Assembly (NCBI RefSeq): GCF_001544875.2
Contig: NZ_FCOA02000019.1
Coordinates: forward strand, 85,774 to 149,773
Length of the DNA stretch: 64,000 nt
Source of the DNA: Caballeronia hypogeia
Lineage (GTDB): Bacteria; Pseudomonadota; Gammaproteobacteria; Burkholderiales; Burkholderiaceae
Reading direction: 5' to 3'
Below the pieces are notes generated by a model, which worked only from the letters and a program-made list of their open reading frames with translations, was not told the origin of the DNA and did no database searches. A program made the translations under genes and the position numbers. Of the stretch, positions 44,503 through 53,480 are shown in pieces; position 1 is the stretch's first letter, and each line of letters starts with the position of its first letter.

Positions 44503-44545
44503 TATCTGCAATAAGAATAAATGACGTTTATTCGTTACACAGATA
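44503..44545 (-). promoter_or_regulatory. hipBA operator 2, same geometry
   Basis: Left arm TATCTGCAATAAGAATAAA (44503-44521), 5-bp spacer, right arm TTTATTCGTTACACAGATA (44527-44545). Arms match 14 of 19; the right arm (reverse complement) matches operator 1's left arm at 16 of 19. Centres of the two operators are 70 bp apart. Confidence 0.65.
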
Positions 44546-44558
44546 TTAGTCGCGTGCC

Positions 44559-46136
44559 TCAGTTCGGTCCGAGTTCTCCATCGCGCAGCCGCCACAGGCT
44601 CAATGGATTGTCATCCGCGAGCGCCTCGGGCAGCAGCGACGCCGGCAAATCCTGATAGCACACGGGCCGCAGAAAGCGCTCGATCGCCATTGCGCCGACC
44701 GAAGTCGAGCGGCTGTCGGAGGTCGCGGGAAACGGCCCGCCGTGCACCATCGCGTATGACACTTCGACGCCGGTCGGGAAGCCGTTCGCCAGAATCCGCC
44801 CGGCCTTGCGTTCGAGCACCGGCAACAGGCGCCGCGCCAGTTCGACGTCGTCCTTTTCCATCAGCAGCGTCGCGGTGAGCTGCCCTTCGAGACGGCGCGC
44901 GACCGAAATCATCTCGTCCTCGTCCGCGCACACGACAATCACCGAGGTCGGCCCGAAAATTTCCTCCGACAGTTGCGGCTTCGCGAGGAAGTCCTCAGCG
45001 CTCACGCGATACAGCGCCGGCAGCGCACCGCTCGCCGCCTTGCCTTTCACGCCCGTCGCAATCTGATGCGCGCTCGTCGCGTTGCGCTCCGTGATGCCGC
45101 TGTCATACGCGGCCGCAATCTGCGCGGTGAGCATGGTCTGCGTCTCCTTCTTCGTGATCGCGTTGGCGGCGAGATCGATGAAGTCGTCGAGATCCGAGCC
45201 GTCCAGCCCGATCACCAGACCCGGATTCGTGCAGAACTGACCGACGCCGAGCGTCACAGAATCGATATAGGCCGCAGCAAGCGTGTCGCCCTTCGCCTCG
45301 AGCGCGCCCGGTAGCGCGAACACCGGATTGACGCTGCTCATCTCGGCGTAGACGGGGATCGGCGCCGGGCGCTTCGACGCGATATCGACGAGCGCCAGCC
45401 CGCCGCGACGCGAACCGGTGAAGCCGACGGCGGCGATCGCCGGATGCGAGACGAGCGCCTCGCCGATCGCATTGCCCGCGCCGACCACCAGCGAGAACAC
45501 GCCTTCCGGCAAGCCGCTGTCCGCGACCGCCTTCTGCACCGCGCGCCCGACGAGCTCGGACGTGCCCAGATGCGCCGGATGCGATTTCACGATGACCGGG
45601 CAGCCCGCCGCGAACGCCGACGCGGTATCGCCGCCCGCCACCGAAAACGCCAGCGGAAAGTTGCTCGCGCCGAACACGGCGACCGGGCCGACCGGAATCT
45701 TCTGCAGGCGCAGGTCGGAGCGCGGCAGCGGCTTTCTGTCCGGCTGCGCGGAATCGAGCGTCGCGGCGAGCCACCGCCCTTCGCGCACGAGCGACGCAAA
45801 CAGGCGCAATTGGCCGACCGTGCGGGCGCGCTCGCCTTCGAGACGCGCCTTCGGCAGCGCCGATTCGGCCATCGCGCGTTCGATCAACGCGTCGCCGAGC
45901 GCGATGATGTTGTCCGCGATCGACTCCAGAAACTGCGCCCGGGTTTCGAGCGGCGCGCGGCGGTAGTCGTCGAAGGCCGCCTCCGCCAGTTCGCACGCGC
46001 GCGCCACTTCCGCCGCGCCGCCGCCGCCGAATGCGGGTTCGAGATCGGCGTTGCGCGCGGGGTCGAACGCGCGGAGCGTGGCGTCGGCGCCCCGCACGGC
46101 CGATGCGCCGATCAGCATTTCTCCGGTGATCTTCAT
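44559..46136 (-). CDS. NAD(P)-dependent aldehyde dehydrogenase, alpha-ketoglutarate semialdehyde type
   Basis: A 525-residue ALDH of the 2,5-dioxovalerate (ketoglutarate semialdehyde) class. It shows PVAVFGASNFPLAFSVAGGD, the nucleotide site VKSHPAHLGTSELVGRAV, the general-base region with VYAEMSSVNPVFALPG and the catalytic Cys in GVGQFCTNPG. These enzymes end the oxidative pathway of glucarate, arabinose or hydroxyproline breakdown. No other gene of those pathways is adjacent. Confidence 0.87.
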   Translation of the reverse strand: MKITGEMLIGASAVRGADATLRAFDPARNADLEPAFGGGGAAEVARACELAEAAFDDYRRAPLETRAQFLESIADNIIALGDALIERAMAESALPKARLEGERARTVGQLRLFASLVREGRWLAATLDSAQPDRKPLPRSDLRLQKIPVGPVAVFGASNFPLAFSVAGGDTASAFAAGCPVIVKSHPAHLGTSELVGRAVQKAVADSGLPEGVFSLVVGAGNAIGEALVSHPAIAAVGFTGSRRGGLALVDIASKRPAPIPVYAEMSSVNPVFALPGALEAKGDTLAAAYIDSVTLGVGQFCTNPGLVIGLDGSDLDDFIDLAANAITKKETQTMLTAQIAAAYDSGITERNATSAHQIATGVKGKAASGALPALYRVSAEDFLAKPQLSEEIFGPTSVIVVCADEDEMISVARRLEGQLTATLLMEKDDVELARRLLPVLERKAGRILANGFPTGVEVSYAMVHGGPFPATSDSRSTSVGAMAIERFLRPVCYQDLPASLLPEALADDNPLSLWRLRDGELGPN

Positions 46137-46353
46137 GTCTGCTCCTCATCTCTGTTGGCGGTGGACGGTGCGCGCGGCGCGGCCGTCCGTCAATGCGAAT
46201 GACCCGCCGCTCGCGCAAGCGTTCCGCGCGAGGCGCCGTGAGTCGCCGTCGAGGTCGGTGAAGCAAATCTGGTGCGCGGTCCGGATCGGAGCGGGAACCG
46301 GTCCGTCCGGCGACGCAAAAACTATAGGCGCGCCGGACCGCTTGTCAAAGAGT

Positions 46354-47931
46354 TCAGGCCTTGGCGACGGGCGTCGCGGCCTTGCGGAAGGTGATGTGCG
46401 CGATGCGCCGCACCAGCAGCACGGCGACCAGCGCCGCGACGCCCGTCAGCATCACGCCGATGTGGATGGATTGCACCAGCGCGTCGCGGGCGGCGTCGAG
46501 GAGCGCGGCTGCATCGAGTCCGGCGGTGTTGAGTTCGCCGAGAATGCGCTCGCGCAGCGCCTCATCGACGAGAATGCGCGGATCGTCCAGGCGCGGCAGC
46601 CATTGCGCCGACACGGCCGGCCCGAGCACGCTCACCGTGCGTTCCACGACGCTCGCGTAATGATGCGCGACGATCGTCCCGACGATGCTCGTGCCCATCA
46701 TCCCGCCGACCATCCGCGTGGACTGCAGAAGCGCCGTGGTGATGCCGAAGCGCTCGCGCCCCGCGATCTCCTGCCCGAAGATGTTCATGTTGTTGAGAAT
46801 GAAGCCCAGCCCGATGCCGATCGCGGCCATCGGCAGCTCGATCCACAGATGCGGCGTCGTAATGCGCGCGAACGCCAGCGCCACCGAGGCGATCAGCAGC
46901 AGCGAGAAGCCGATGGACAAAACGTTCACCGGCTTCCTCATGTGGATGACTATGCGCGTATTGATGAAGCTGCCGAGCGCGATGCAGGCGGCGATCGGCG
47001 TCGCGAGCAGCCCCGCTTCCTGCGGCGACAGCCCGAAGCCGCCCTGCAGCAGCAGCGGCGCGAAGAAGATCAGCGAGAACATCACGAAGCCCGCCAGAAA
47101 GGACAGCGAGAAGAGCGTGTTGAGCTGCGCGTCGCGGAAGATGTCGAGCGGGATGATCGGATGCGTCGCGCGCCGCTCGCAGATGTAGAGCGCCACGGCG
47201 CAGATCGCCACGCCCACACCGAGCGCGATGTTGGCGGTCGTCAGACCGTCTTTCGGCAGCGCTTCGATCAGCGCCTGGAAGCCGCCGAGCACGAGCCCGA
47301 CGAGCGCCGCGCCGGTCCAGTCGATCTTCACGTCGCCTGCGCGCGGCCGATGCAGGTTCGGCAGATGCGACCAGATGAAATATAGCGCCGCCGCGCCAAC
47401 CGGCAGATTGACCAGAAAGGTCGAGCGCCAGCCCCAGTGCTGACTCATCCAGCCGCCGAGCGACGGTCCCGCCGCCGTGCCGATGCCATAGGCCGCCGCC
47501 AGGACGACCTGCCAGCGCACGCGCGTGCGCGGATCGGGGAACAGATCGGGAATCGACGCGAACGCGGTGCCGACCATCATGCCGCCGCCCACGCCCTGAA
47601 GGCCGCGCGCGAGCACCAGAAAGAGCATGCTGGGCGCGAGCCCGCACAGCACCGAGGCGATCGTGAACGTGATCACCGCCGCGATCACGAAGCGCTTGCG
47701 GCCGAAGTAATCGCCGAGCCGCCCGAACACGGGCACCGTGACGACCGAGGCCAGCAGATACGCGCTCGCGATCCACGCGTAGAACTCGAATCCGTGCAGT
47801 TCCGCGACGATCGACGGCAGCGCGGTGCTGACCACCGTCTGGTCGAGCGCGACCAGCATGTTGACGAGACCGATGCCGAGCATCGCGTAAAGGGCGGTTC
47901 TGAACGGTAAGGCAGGCGGCGTCTGGGTCAC
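46354..47931 (-). CDS. MFS multidrug exporter, DHA2 family (14 helices)
   Basis: A 525-residue drug:H+ antiporter. It begins with the DHA2 motif ALDQTVVSTALPSIVAELHG, motif A GRLGDYFGRKRFVIAA, and the antiporter motif C AYGIGTAAGPSLGGWM. Fourteen hydrophobic segments are spread over the length. Probably EmrB-like with broad substrates. Follows the ALDH gene's upstream gap and is divergent from uspA. Confidence 0.88.
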   Translation of the reverse strand: MTQTPPALPFRTALYAMLGIGLVNMLVALDQTVVSTALPSIVAELHGFEFYAWIASAYLLASVVTVPVFGRLGDYFGRKRFVIAAVITFTIASVLCGLAPSMLFLVLARGLQGVGGGMMVGTAFASIPDLFPDPRTRVRWQVVLAAAYGIGTAAGPSLGGWMSQHWGWRSTFLVNLPVGAAALYFIWSHLPNLHRPRAGDVKIDWTGAALVGLVLGGFQALIEALPKDGLTTANIALGVGVAICAVALYICERRATHPIIPLDIFRDAQLNTLFSLSFLAGFVMFSLIFFAPLLLQGGFGLSPQEAGLLATPIAACIALGSFINTRIVIHMRKPVNVLSIGFSLLLIASVALAFARITTPHLWIELPMAAIGIGLGFILNNMNIFGQEIAGRERFGITTALLQSTRMVGGMMGTSIVGTIVAHHYASVVERTVSVLGPAVSAQWLPRLDDPRILVDEALRERILGELNTAGLDAAALLDAARDALVQSIHIGVMLTGVAALVAVLLVRRIAHITFRKAATPVAKA

Positions 47932-48176
47932 GGTCGGGCGGGCGGATTGGCTGGAGAAATGCTAAAAAGAGGTCGCGCGTGCGCTTCTTAAGCGGGCGCT
48001 GATGTCGAGAACCACGAATTGTACGGCCTGCCTTGCGCTGGATCGAGTTATCGCAAAAAAGCCGCGGCGCCGCGTCGGGCGTGCGCACTATCATGCGACA
48101 AGCATCGAACCGCCGTTCGAGGAAGCGCGAAGACGGCGCGCCGTACGCCAATCAATCGCTTCATGGGGAAACCACC

Positions 48177-48647
48177 ATGTTCAACCGCATTCTCGTCGCC
48201 ATCGACGGCAGCCGGACTTCGGAGCGCGCCTTCGCGGCCGCGCTCGATCTCGCCGTCACGCATCAGGCGATCGTGCAGCCGTATTACGTCGTCGAGGCTG
48301 GCCCGATGTACATGGACGTGCCCGGCTACGATCCGTCGGCGCTGCATTCGAGCCTGATGGAGCAAGGCTCGGCGCTCGCCCGCGAAGCCGCCGACGCGAT
48401 GAAGGCGCGCGGCGTGACGGGCGAAGTCGTGACCGTCGAAGCGACCGCCAGCGACGACGTGGCAGCCCTCATCATCAAGGCGGCGGAGGCGTTCAACGCG
48501 GATCTGCTGATCATGGGCACGCATGGCCGCAAGGGATTCCAGCGGCTGATTCTCGGCAGCGTGGCCGAACGCTGTCTACGCCAGGCGACGCTGCCGGTCC
48601 TCCTGATTCCGACTGCAGCGGGCGCGCCACTGGAAAAAGCAACCTGA
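48177..48647 (+). CDS. Universal stress protein (UspA family)
   Basis: A 156-residue single Usp domain. Begins ILVAIDGSRTSERAFAAALD; the ATP-binding motif is GTHGRKGFQRLILGSVAE, with TLPVLLI at the end. ATG 48177 follows GGGGAAA. It lies upstream of an FNR-type regulator gene, in line with anaerobic or stationary-phase stress roles. Confidence 0.93.
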   Translation: MFNRILVAIDGSRTSERAFAAALDLAVTHQAIVQPYYVVEAGPMYMDVPGYDPSALHSSLMEQGSALAREAADAMKARGVTGEVVTVEATASDDVAALIIKAAEAFNADLLIMGTHGRKGFQRLILGSVAERCLRQATLPVLLIPTAAGAPLEKAT

Positions 48648-48756
48648 CAAGGTAAAAAAGTTTGATCGATTGCCTGGCCGCGTCAATTTTTCGCGCTGCC
48701 GGGCAAAAGGCCTATGGGACAATCGTTTTGTCATTCATCAACAAACGAAGCCCAAA

Positions 48757-49476
48757 ATGACCGCCACGTCTGACCTTTCCCGCGCGCGACGCAACTCGGC
48801 GCACTGCTCGACCTGCGCGATGCGTCATCTGTGCATGCCCGAAGGCCTCTGCGCCAACGACATCGCCAAGCTCGAGAACATCATCAACGTGACACGCAAG
48901 GTCCGGCGCGGCGAGGCACTGTTCCGCACGGGCGATCACTTCGATTCGCTGTTCGCCGTACGCTCCGGCTCGATCAAGACGGTCATCACGCACGACGGCG
49001 GCCGCGAACAGGTCACCGGCCTGCTGCTCGCGGGCGACGCGCTCGGCTTCGAAGGCATCGAGGAAGGCGAGCACACCTGCGACGCCATCGCGCTGGAAGA
49101 CAGCTCGGTTTGCGTCGTGCCCTACTCGCTGTTCGAGCGCATGTGCCGCGAAACCGACGCGCTGCAAAAGCGCCTGCATCGCATGATGAGCCACGCGGTG
49201 AATCGCGAAGCGAACCATGTCATGCGCCTCGGCATGCTGCGCGCGGACGAACGCGTCGCGCGCCTGCTGCTCGATCTGTCTTCGCGGCTTTCCAAGCGCG
49301 GCTATGCATCGTCGGAATTCACGCTGCGCATGACGCGCGACGACATGGGCAGCTATCTCGGCATGACGCTCGAAACCGTGAGCCGCACGCTGTCGCGCTT
49401 CGACAAGTCCGGACTCATCGAAACGCAGGGCAAGTTCATCCGCATCCGCGACTTCGACGGCCTGCGCGCCGTCTGA
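48757..49476 (+). CDS. FNR-type (Crp/Fnr family) oxygen-sensing regulator
   Basis: A 239-residue regulator. Four Cys match the [4Fe-4S] set of FNR: Cys17, Cys20 and Cys26 (CSTCAMRHLC) and Cys108 (EHTCDAIAL). A cyclic-nucleotide-like fold and dimer helix precede the HTH at about 190-215, whose recognition helix ETVSRTLSRF carries the E-xx-SR of FNR that reads TTGAT. It should switch anaerobic genes. ATG 48757 gives the standard N-terminus. Confidence 0.93.
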   Translation: MTATSDLSRARRNSAHCSTCAMRHLCMPEGLCANDIAKLENIINVTRKVRRGEALFRTGDHFDSLFAVRSGSIKTVITHDGGREQVTGLLLAGDALGFEGIEEGEHTCDAIALEDSSVCVVPYSLFERMCRETDALQKRLHRMMSHAVNREANHVMRLGMLRADERVARLLLDLSSRLSKRGYASSEFTLRMTRDDMGSYLGMTLETVSRTLSRFDKSGLIETQGKFIRIRDFDGLRAV

Positions 49477-49639
49477 CGGCACGCTGCGCGCGATTATTGC
49501 GTCACCGCGAATAATCGTCGCCCATATTTCGGTTGGCACGCGGTTCGCTACGGTTTAGTCTCTTTTGTTCGGCCGAAGCACGCTGCGGCGCTTGCTTCGG
49601 TCGACTGCGAAGCCACGCCAGCCACGGAGATTGGGCGAC

Positions 49640-50947
49640 ATGAATCGCGAACCTTCCCTGCGTCATCCGCTGCTCGAACGCCTCGCCGAGGCGCGCCGCG
49701 TCACCGACGCACTTTTCCAGATCGTGAAGGCCGAGCATCTTTACGATCGGCCGATCGCCGAGCGACATCGCATCGTCTTCTATATCGGGCATCTCGAAGC
49801 ATTCGACCGCAATCTGTTCGACCAGCGGCTGTTCCACCTGCCGAGCCCGAACGCCGCCTACGACGAGCTTTTCGCCTTCGGCATCGATCCGGTGGACGGC
49901 GGCCTGCCGAGCGATCAGCCGGAAGACTGGCCCACGCTCCAGGAAATTCAGGCGTACAAGGAGCGCGTGCGCGCCGATATCGACGCCAAGTTCGATCCGA
50001 TCAAGCTCGCCACCGCCCCGCTTTCCGCGGATGAACCGCCCGCCAAACTGCTCGAAGTCGCGATCGAGCATCGTCTGATGCATGCCGAGACGCTCGCGTA
50101 CATGCTGCATCAATTGCCGGTCGATAGAAAAATCTCACCATCGGATGCGCTTTCGGAGCCGGCTTCGGATCGCCGGCCCGCGCATGAATCGGTGCACGTG
50201 CCGGCCGGAAGCGCGACGCTCGGGCTCACGCGCGAAACCGGCCGGTTCGGCTGGGACAACGAATTCGGCGAGGAACACATCGACGTGCCCGCGTTCGAGA
50301 TCGACCGCTACATGGTCACGAACGCCGATTACCTGCGCTTCATCGACGCGGGCGGCTACTGGAACCGCGCGTTCTGGGACGATGCCGACTGGGCGTGGAA
50401 GGAAGAACAGCGCATCGCGCATCCTGCCTTCTGGATTCCCGTCGATGGCGACTGCAACGACGCGCAAGCCGCATGGTCCCTGCGCACGATGTTCGACGAC
50501 ATTCCGCTGCCGCCCGACTGGCCCGTGTACGTGAGCCATGCCGAAGCAAAGGCTTACGCGCGCTGGGCGGGCAAGAAGCTGCCCACCGAGGCGCAATGGC
50601 AACGCGCCGCGCTGGGCGCACCGCATATCACCGAAGGCAATTTCGATTTCCGTCGCTGGGATCCGTCGCCGGTGCAGGCGCATCCGGAGAATCGCAGCGA
50701 GTTCGGCGTCGAAGGCCAGTTCGGCAACGGCTGGGAATGGACTTCGACCGAATTCGGACCGCTGAACGGCTTCGAGCCCTTTCCGTTCTATCTCGGCTAT
50801 TCGGCCAATTTCTTCGACGGCAAGCACTTCGTCATCAAGGGCGGCTCGCCGCGCACCGCCGCGTGCATGCTGCGCCCGAGCTTTCGCAACTGGTTCCAGG
50901 CGCACTATCAATACGTTTATGCCGGGTTCCGCTGCGTGAGCGCGTAA
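49640..50947 (+). CDS. egtB: EgtB-like non-haem iron sulfoxide synthase (SUMF1 domain)
   Basis: A 435-residue two-domain enzyme. The DinB-like N-terminus has the iron ligands GHLEAFDRNLF (His) and EHRLMHAETL, an H-x3-H-x-E pattern. The C-terminal FGE-sulfatase domain (from about 190) holds WDNEFGEEHIDVPAFEIDRY, EWTSTEF and RPSFRNWFQAHYQYVYAGFR. EgtB joins a thiol to hercynine in ergothioneine synthesis. No EgtD methyltransferase is nearby, so an EgtB-like role is inferred. ATG 49640 follows GGAGA. Confidence 0.85.
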   Translation: MNREPSLRHPLLERLAEARRVTDALFQIVKAEHLYDRPIAERHRIVFYIGHLEAFDRNLFDQRLFHLPSPNAAYDELFAFGIDPVDGGLPSDQPEDWPTLQEIQAYKERVRADIDAKFDPIKLATAPLSADEPPAKLLEVAIEHRLMHAETLAYMLHQLPVDRKISPSDALSEPASDRRPAHESVHVPAGSATLGLTRETGRFGWDNEFGEEHIDVPAFEIDRYMVTNADYLRFIDAGGYWNRAFWDDADWAWKEEQRIAHPAFWIPVDGDCNDAQAAWSLRTMFDDIPLPPDWPVYVSHAEAKAYARWAGKKLPTEAQWQRAALGAPHITEGNFDFRRWDPSPVQAHPENRSEFGVEGQFGNGWEWTSTEFGPLNGFEPFPFYLGYSANFFDGKHFVIKGGSPRTAACMLRPSFRNWFQAHYQYVYAGFRCVSA

Positions 50948-50964
50948 GCACCGCTTCAAGGCAA

Positions 50965-51001
50965 AACGCCGCGCGTTCGCACGAACACGCGGCGTTTTTT
51001 T
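50965..51001. terminator. Strong terminator hairpin
   Basis: Outer stem AACGCCGCG / CGCGGCGTT, inner stem GTTCG / CGAAC, followed by a T-run. It lies between the convergent egtB-like and TonB-receptor genes. Confidence 0.9.
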
Positions 51002-51027
51002 CGCTTCGGAGAGACGCGATCAGACGA

Positions 51028-53232
51028 TCAGAAATCCGTCGTCATCGACAGGAGCACCGTTCTCGGCGCGCCCATCGTCAGATAACCGCCTATCGTCGAT
51101 GACCAGTACGACTTGTTCGCCACGTTGAGCACGCTCGCGCGGAACGTCGTCGGCTTGCCGAACACCATCGTCGCGTAACGCGCACCGAGGTCGAAGCGGT
51201 CCCACGCGGGAATCGACAGCGTGTTCGTCACGTTCAGATACTGCGGGCCGGTGTGGATCCAGCGCGCCGTCAGCGTGAGGCCGTTCAGCACCGGCACGTC
51301 GTATTCGGCGTTGACGTTGAACAGGAAGCTCGGCACGCCCACCGGATGATTGCCGTCCGTCGTGCCGCCGCCCGTGTCGAGCTGCGTCGCGTTGATGTAC
51401 GAAGCGCCCGCGATCACGCGCACGCCGCGCACCGGCTCGCCGTAGACCGAAGCCTCCACGCCGCGATGCCGCTGCGTGCCGTCCGCGACGAAGTACCCCG
51501 TGGTATTCACGTAGGTCAGCGGCTTCTCGATCTGGAACAGCGCGAACGATGCGCCGTACTTGCCGTTGTCGTACTTCGCGCCGACCTCCCATTGCTTCGA
51601 CTTCGCGGGCGCGAGCTGCTCGCCGAAGTTGATCGCGCCATTCGGCGCCGAGTCGCCGATCGTCAGCGCTTCCGTGCGGTTCGCGAAGAACGCCACGTCC
51701 TGCCACGGCTTCACGACGAGGCCGAACAGCGGCGTCGTGATCGAGTCGTTGTAGTTGCGGGTCTGCGTGCCGTCGTAACCGTAGTTGTTGGTCAGCAAAT
51801 CCTGATGTCGCGCGCCGATCGTGAACAGCACGCGATCGTTCAGGAAGCCGAGCGTGTCCGACACGGACACGCTGCGCATCAGGTTGATTGCGGTCGTGCC
51901 CGGGTCCGCGAGATTTCCGCCGGAGAAGGTCGTCGCCGGATACGGCACCTGCACCGTGTCGTAGAGGCTCGTCGGGAACGAGCTGCTCATCGTGTACGCC
52001 GATTTCGCGTCGACGCGCACGATCGAGGCGCCCGCTGTCACGAAATGCGACACCGGCCCGGTGTTGAAATGCCCGCGCACGCCGACTTCGGCCGACTCGC
52101 CGTCTTCCTTGTGCGGCACGCCGAGACGGCTCGCGGTGACGCCCGTCGTGTTGACGTTGGGCGACGAGTACTCGCCGTGCTCGTCCGTGTGGCGGATGCC
52201 GCCCGTCACGTAAGCCGTCCAGCCCGGCAGAAAGTCATACTCCGCGCGCAGGATGCCGACCGTGTCCTCGATCGAGCTGTAAGTCCAGGTTTGCGCGTAG
52301 TTGTAAGTCGCCGACGGCGGCTCGGGAATGTAGTTCGCGTAGTCGTAGACGACCGAGCGCCCGCCGTTGATGCGCTGACGCTGATACAGGAAGTCCGCGT
52401 ACAGACGCAGCTTCTCGCCGCGCCAGTCGAGCGAGACCGCCGTCGTATTGTCGCGATGGTGCTCGCCGTCGATGCTCGTCTCGCCGTCGTGGTTCGCCTG
52501 ATTCACGCGGATGCCGAACTGCCCTTCGCTGCCGAAGCGACGGCCGACGTCCACATGCGCGCCGATCTCGCCCGACGCCGTGCCTTCGAGCGTCACGCGC
52601 GTGAGCGGCTTGTCGTCCGCGCGCTTCAGTTGCAGATTGAGACCGCCGCCGACCGCCGAACCCGTCGGCGATGCGCCGTTCAGGAACGAGTTGGCGCCCT
52701 TGAAGAGATCGACGCGTTCGAGCGCATCGGTCGCGACGAGCTGACGCGGCGTGATCCCGTACAGGCCGTTGAGCGACACGTCATCGCCCGCGAGTTCAAA
52801 GCCACGGATCACATAGACCTCGGCAAAATTGCCGAAGCCGAAAGCCGTGCGCACGGAAGGATCGTTGGCGAGCACATCGCCGATGGTGCGCGCCTGCTGG
52901 TCTTCGATCAGCTTCGACGTATAGGTCGTCATGCTGAACGGCACGTCGAGCATTCTCTGCTGGCCGAGCACACCGAAGTCGGCGCCGCGCGCGACCTGGC
53001 CGCCCGCGAAAGTCGGAGCGAGATCGCCGGGCAACTGCTCTTTCGACGCCTGAACCTTGACGGCCGGCAGCGCGCTTTCCTGCGGACTACTGACATTGCT
53101 GTCAGAAGTATCGGACGACTGCGCGTGGGCCGATACCGAGAAAACGATTGCGACGGCTGCAACGATGGCGGCGCGATGCGACAGCGCCTTCGCAGGCGCG
53201 GCCTGCGAGCGGTGTGAACGGCAAACGGACAT
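51028..53232 (-). CDS. TonB-dependent siderophore receptor (hydroxamate-type)
   Basis: A 734-residue outer-membrane receptor. Signal peptide ends at SVSAHA; a plug domain follows (GGQVARGADFGVLGQQRMLD, then VYVIRGFELAGDDVSLNGLY and RVDLFKGANSFLNGASPTGS), then a 22-strand barrel ending in the aromatic TVLLSMTTDF. No ferric-citrate signal extension is seen. ATG 53232 gives the signal peptide; the frame is open to 53388. A Fur-box candidate lies about 135 bp upstream. The ligand is not identifiable. Confidence 0.9.
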   Translation of the reverse strand: MSVCRSHRSQAAPAKALSHRAAIVAAVAIVFSVSAHAQSSDTSDSNVSSPQESALPAVKVQASKEQLPGDLAPTFAGGQVARGADFGVLGQQRMLDVPFSMTTYTSKLIEDQQARTIGDVLANDPSVRTAFGFGNFAEVYVIRGFELAGDDVSLNGLYGITPRQLVATDALERVDLFKGANSFLNGASPTGSAVGGGLNLQLKRADDKPLTRVTLEGTASGEIGAHVDVGRRFGSEGQFGIRVNQANHDGETSIDGEHHRDNTTAVSLDWRGEKLRLYADFLYQRQRINGGRSVVYDYANYIPEPPSATYNYAQTWTYSSIEDTVGILRAEYDFLPGWTAYVTGGIRHTDEHGEYSSPNVNTTGVTASRLGVPHKEDGESAEVGVRGHFNTGPVSHFVTAGASIVRVDAKSAYTMSSSFPTSLYDTVQVPYPATTFSGGNLADPGTTAINLMRSVSVSDTLGFLNDRVLFTIGARHQDLLTNNYGYDGTQTRNYNDSITTPLFGLVVKPWQDVAFFANRTEALTIGDSAPNGAINFGEQLAPAKSKQWEVGAKYDNGKYGASFALFQIEKPLTYVNTTGYFVADGTQRHRGVEASVYGEPVRGVRVIAGASYINATQLDTGGGTTDGNHPVGVPSFLFNVNAEYDVPVLNGLTLTARWIHTGPQYLNVTNTLSIPAWDRFDLGARYATMVFGKPTTFRASVLNVANKSYWSSTIGGYLTMGAPRTVLLSMTTDF

Positions 53233-53365
53233 GAATGAGGAAGCTGCGATGTTGGTCGGTCTTCCGTCCCGGGGCGCAAGTGGAATCCGGGCGGGTTTGT
53301 TTGAAGTCGCGAGACCGGTCGCGAAGCGCGGGACGGACGAGACGTTTATGCGACGATTATAGATT

Positions 53366-53386
53366 GAATAAGAGTCGTTATCATTC
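53366..53386 (-). promoter_or_regulatory. Fur-box candidate upstream of receptor 1
   Basis: On the minus strand GAATGATAACGACTCTTATT: it matches part of the GATAAT repeat consensus of Fur sites, including ATGATAA and TTATT. The match is partial; other boxes here are better. Confidence 0.45.
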
Positions 53387-53480
53387 AAAAACTAACGAAT
53401 TTGCTTGAACGCAACATCCCACCTATATCGACGAGTCTGTTCGCGCTTTATTCGATGTAAGAACGGTCGTGCGACGGTCT

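Noticed and set aside
48661..48690. TTGATCGATTG upstream of the FNR-type gene as an FNR box
   Set aside because: Only one half-site; the second ATCAA is missing at the needed distance.
51253..53217. A 654-codon open frame on the plus strand opposite TonB receptor 1
   Set aside because: It is antisense to a clear receptor gene, is rich in Arg/His/Ala as expected of a shadow frame in GC-rich DNA, and shows no protein family.
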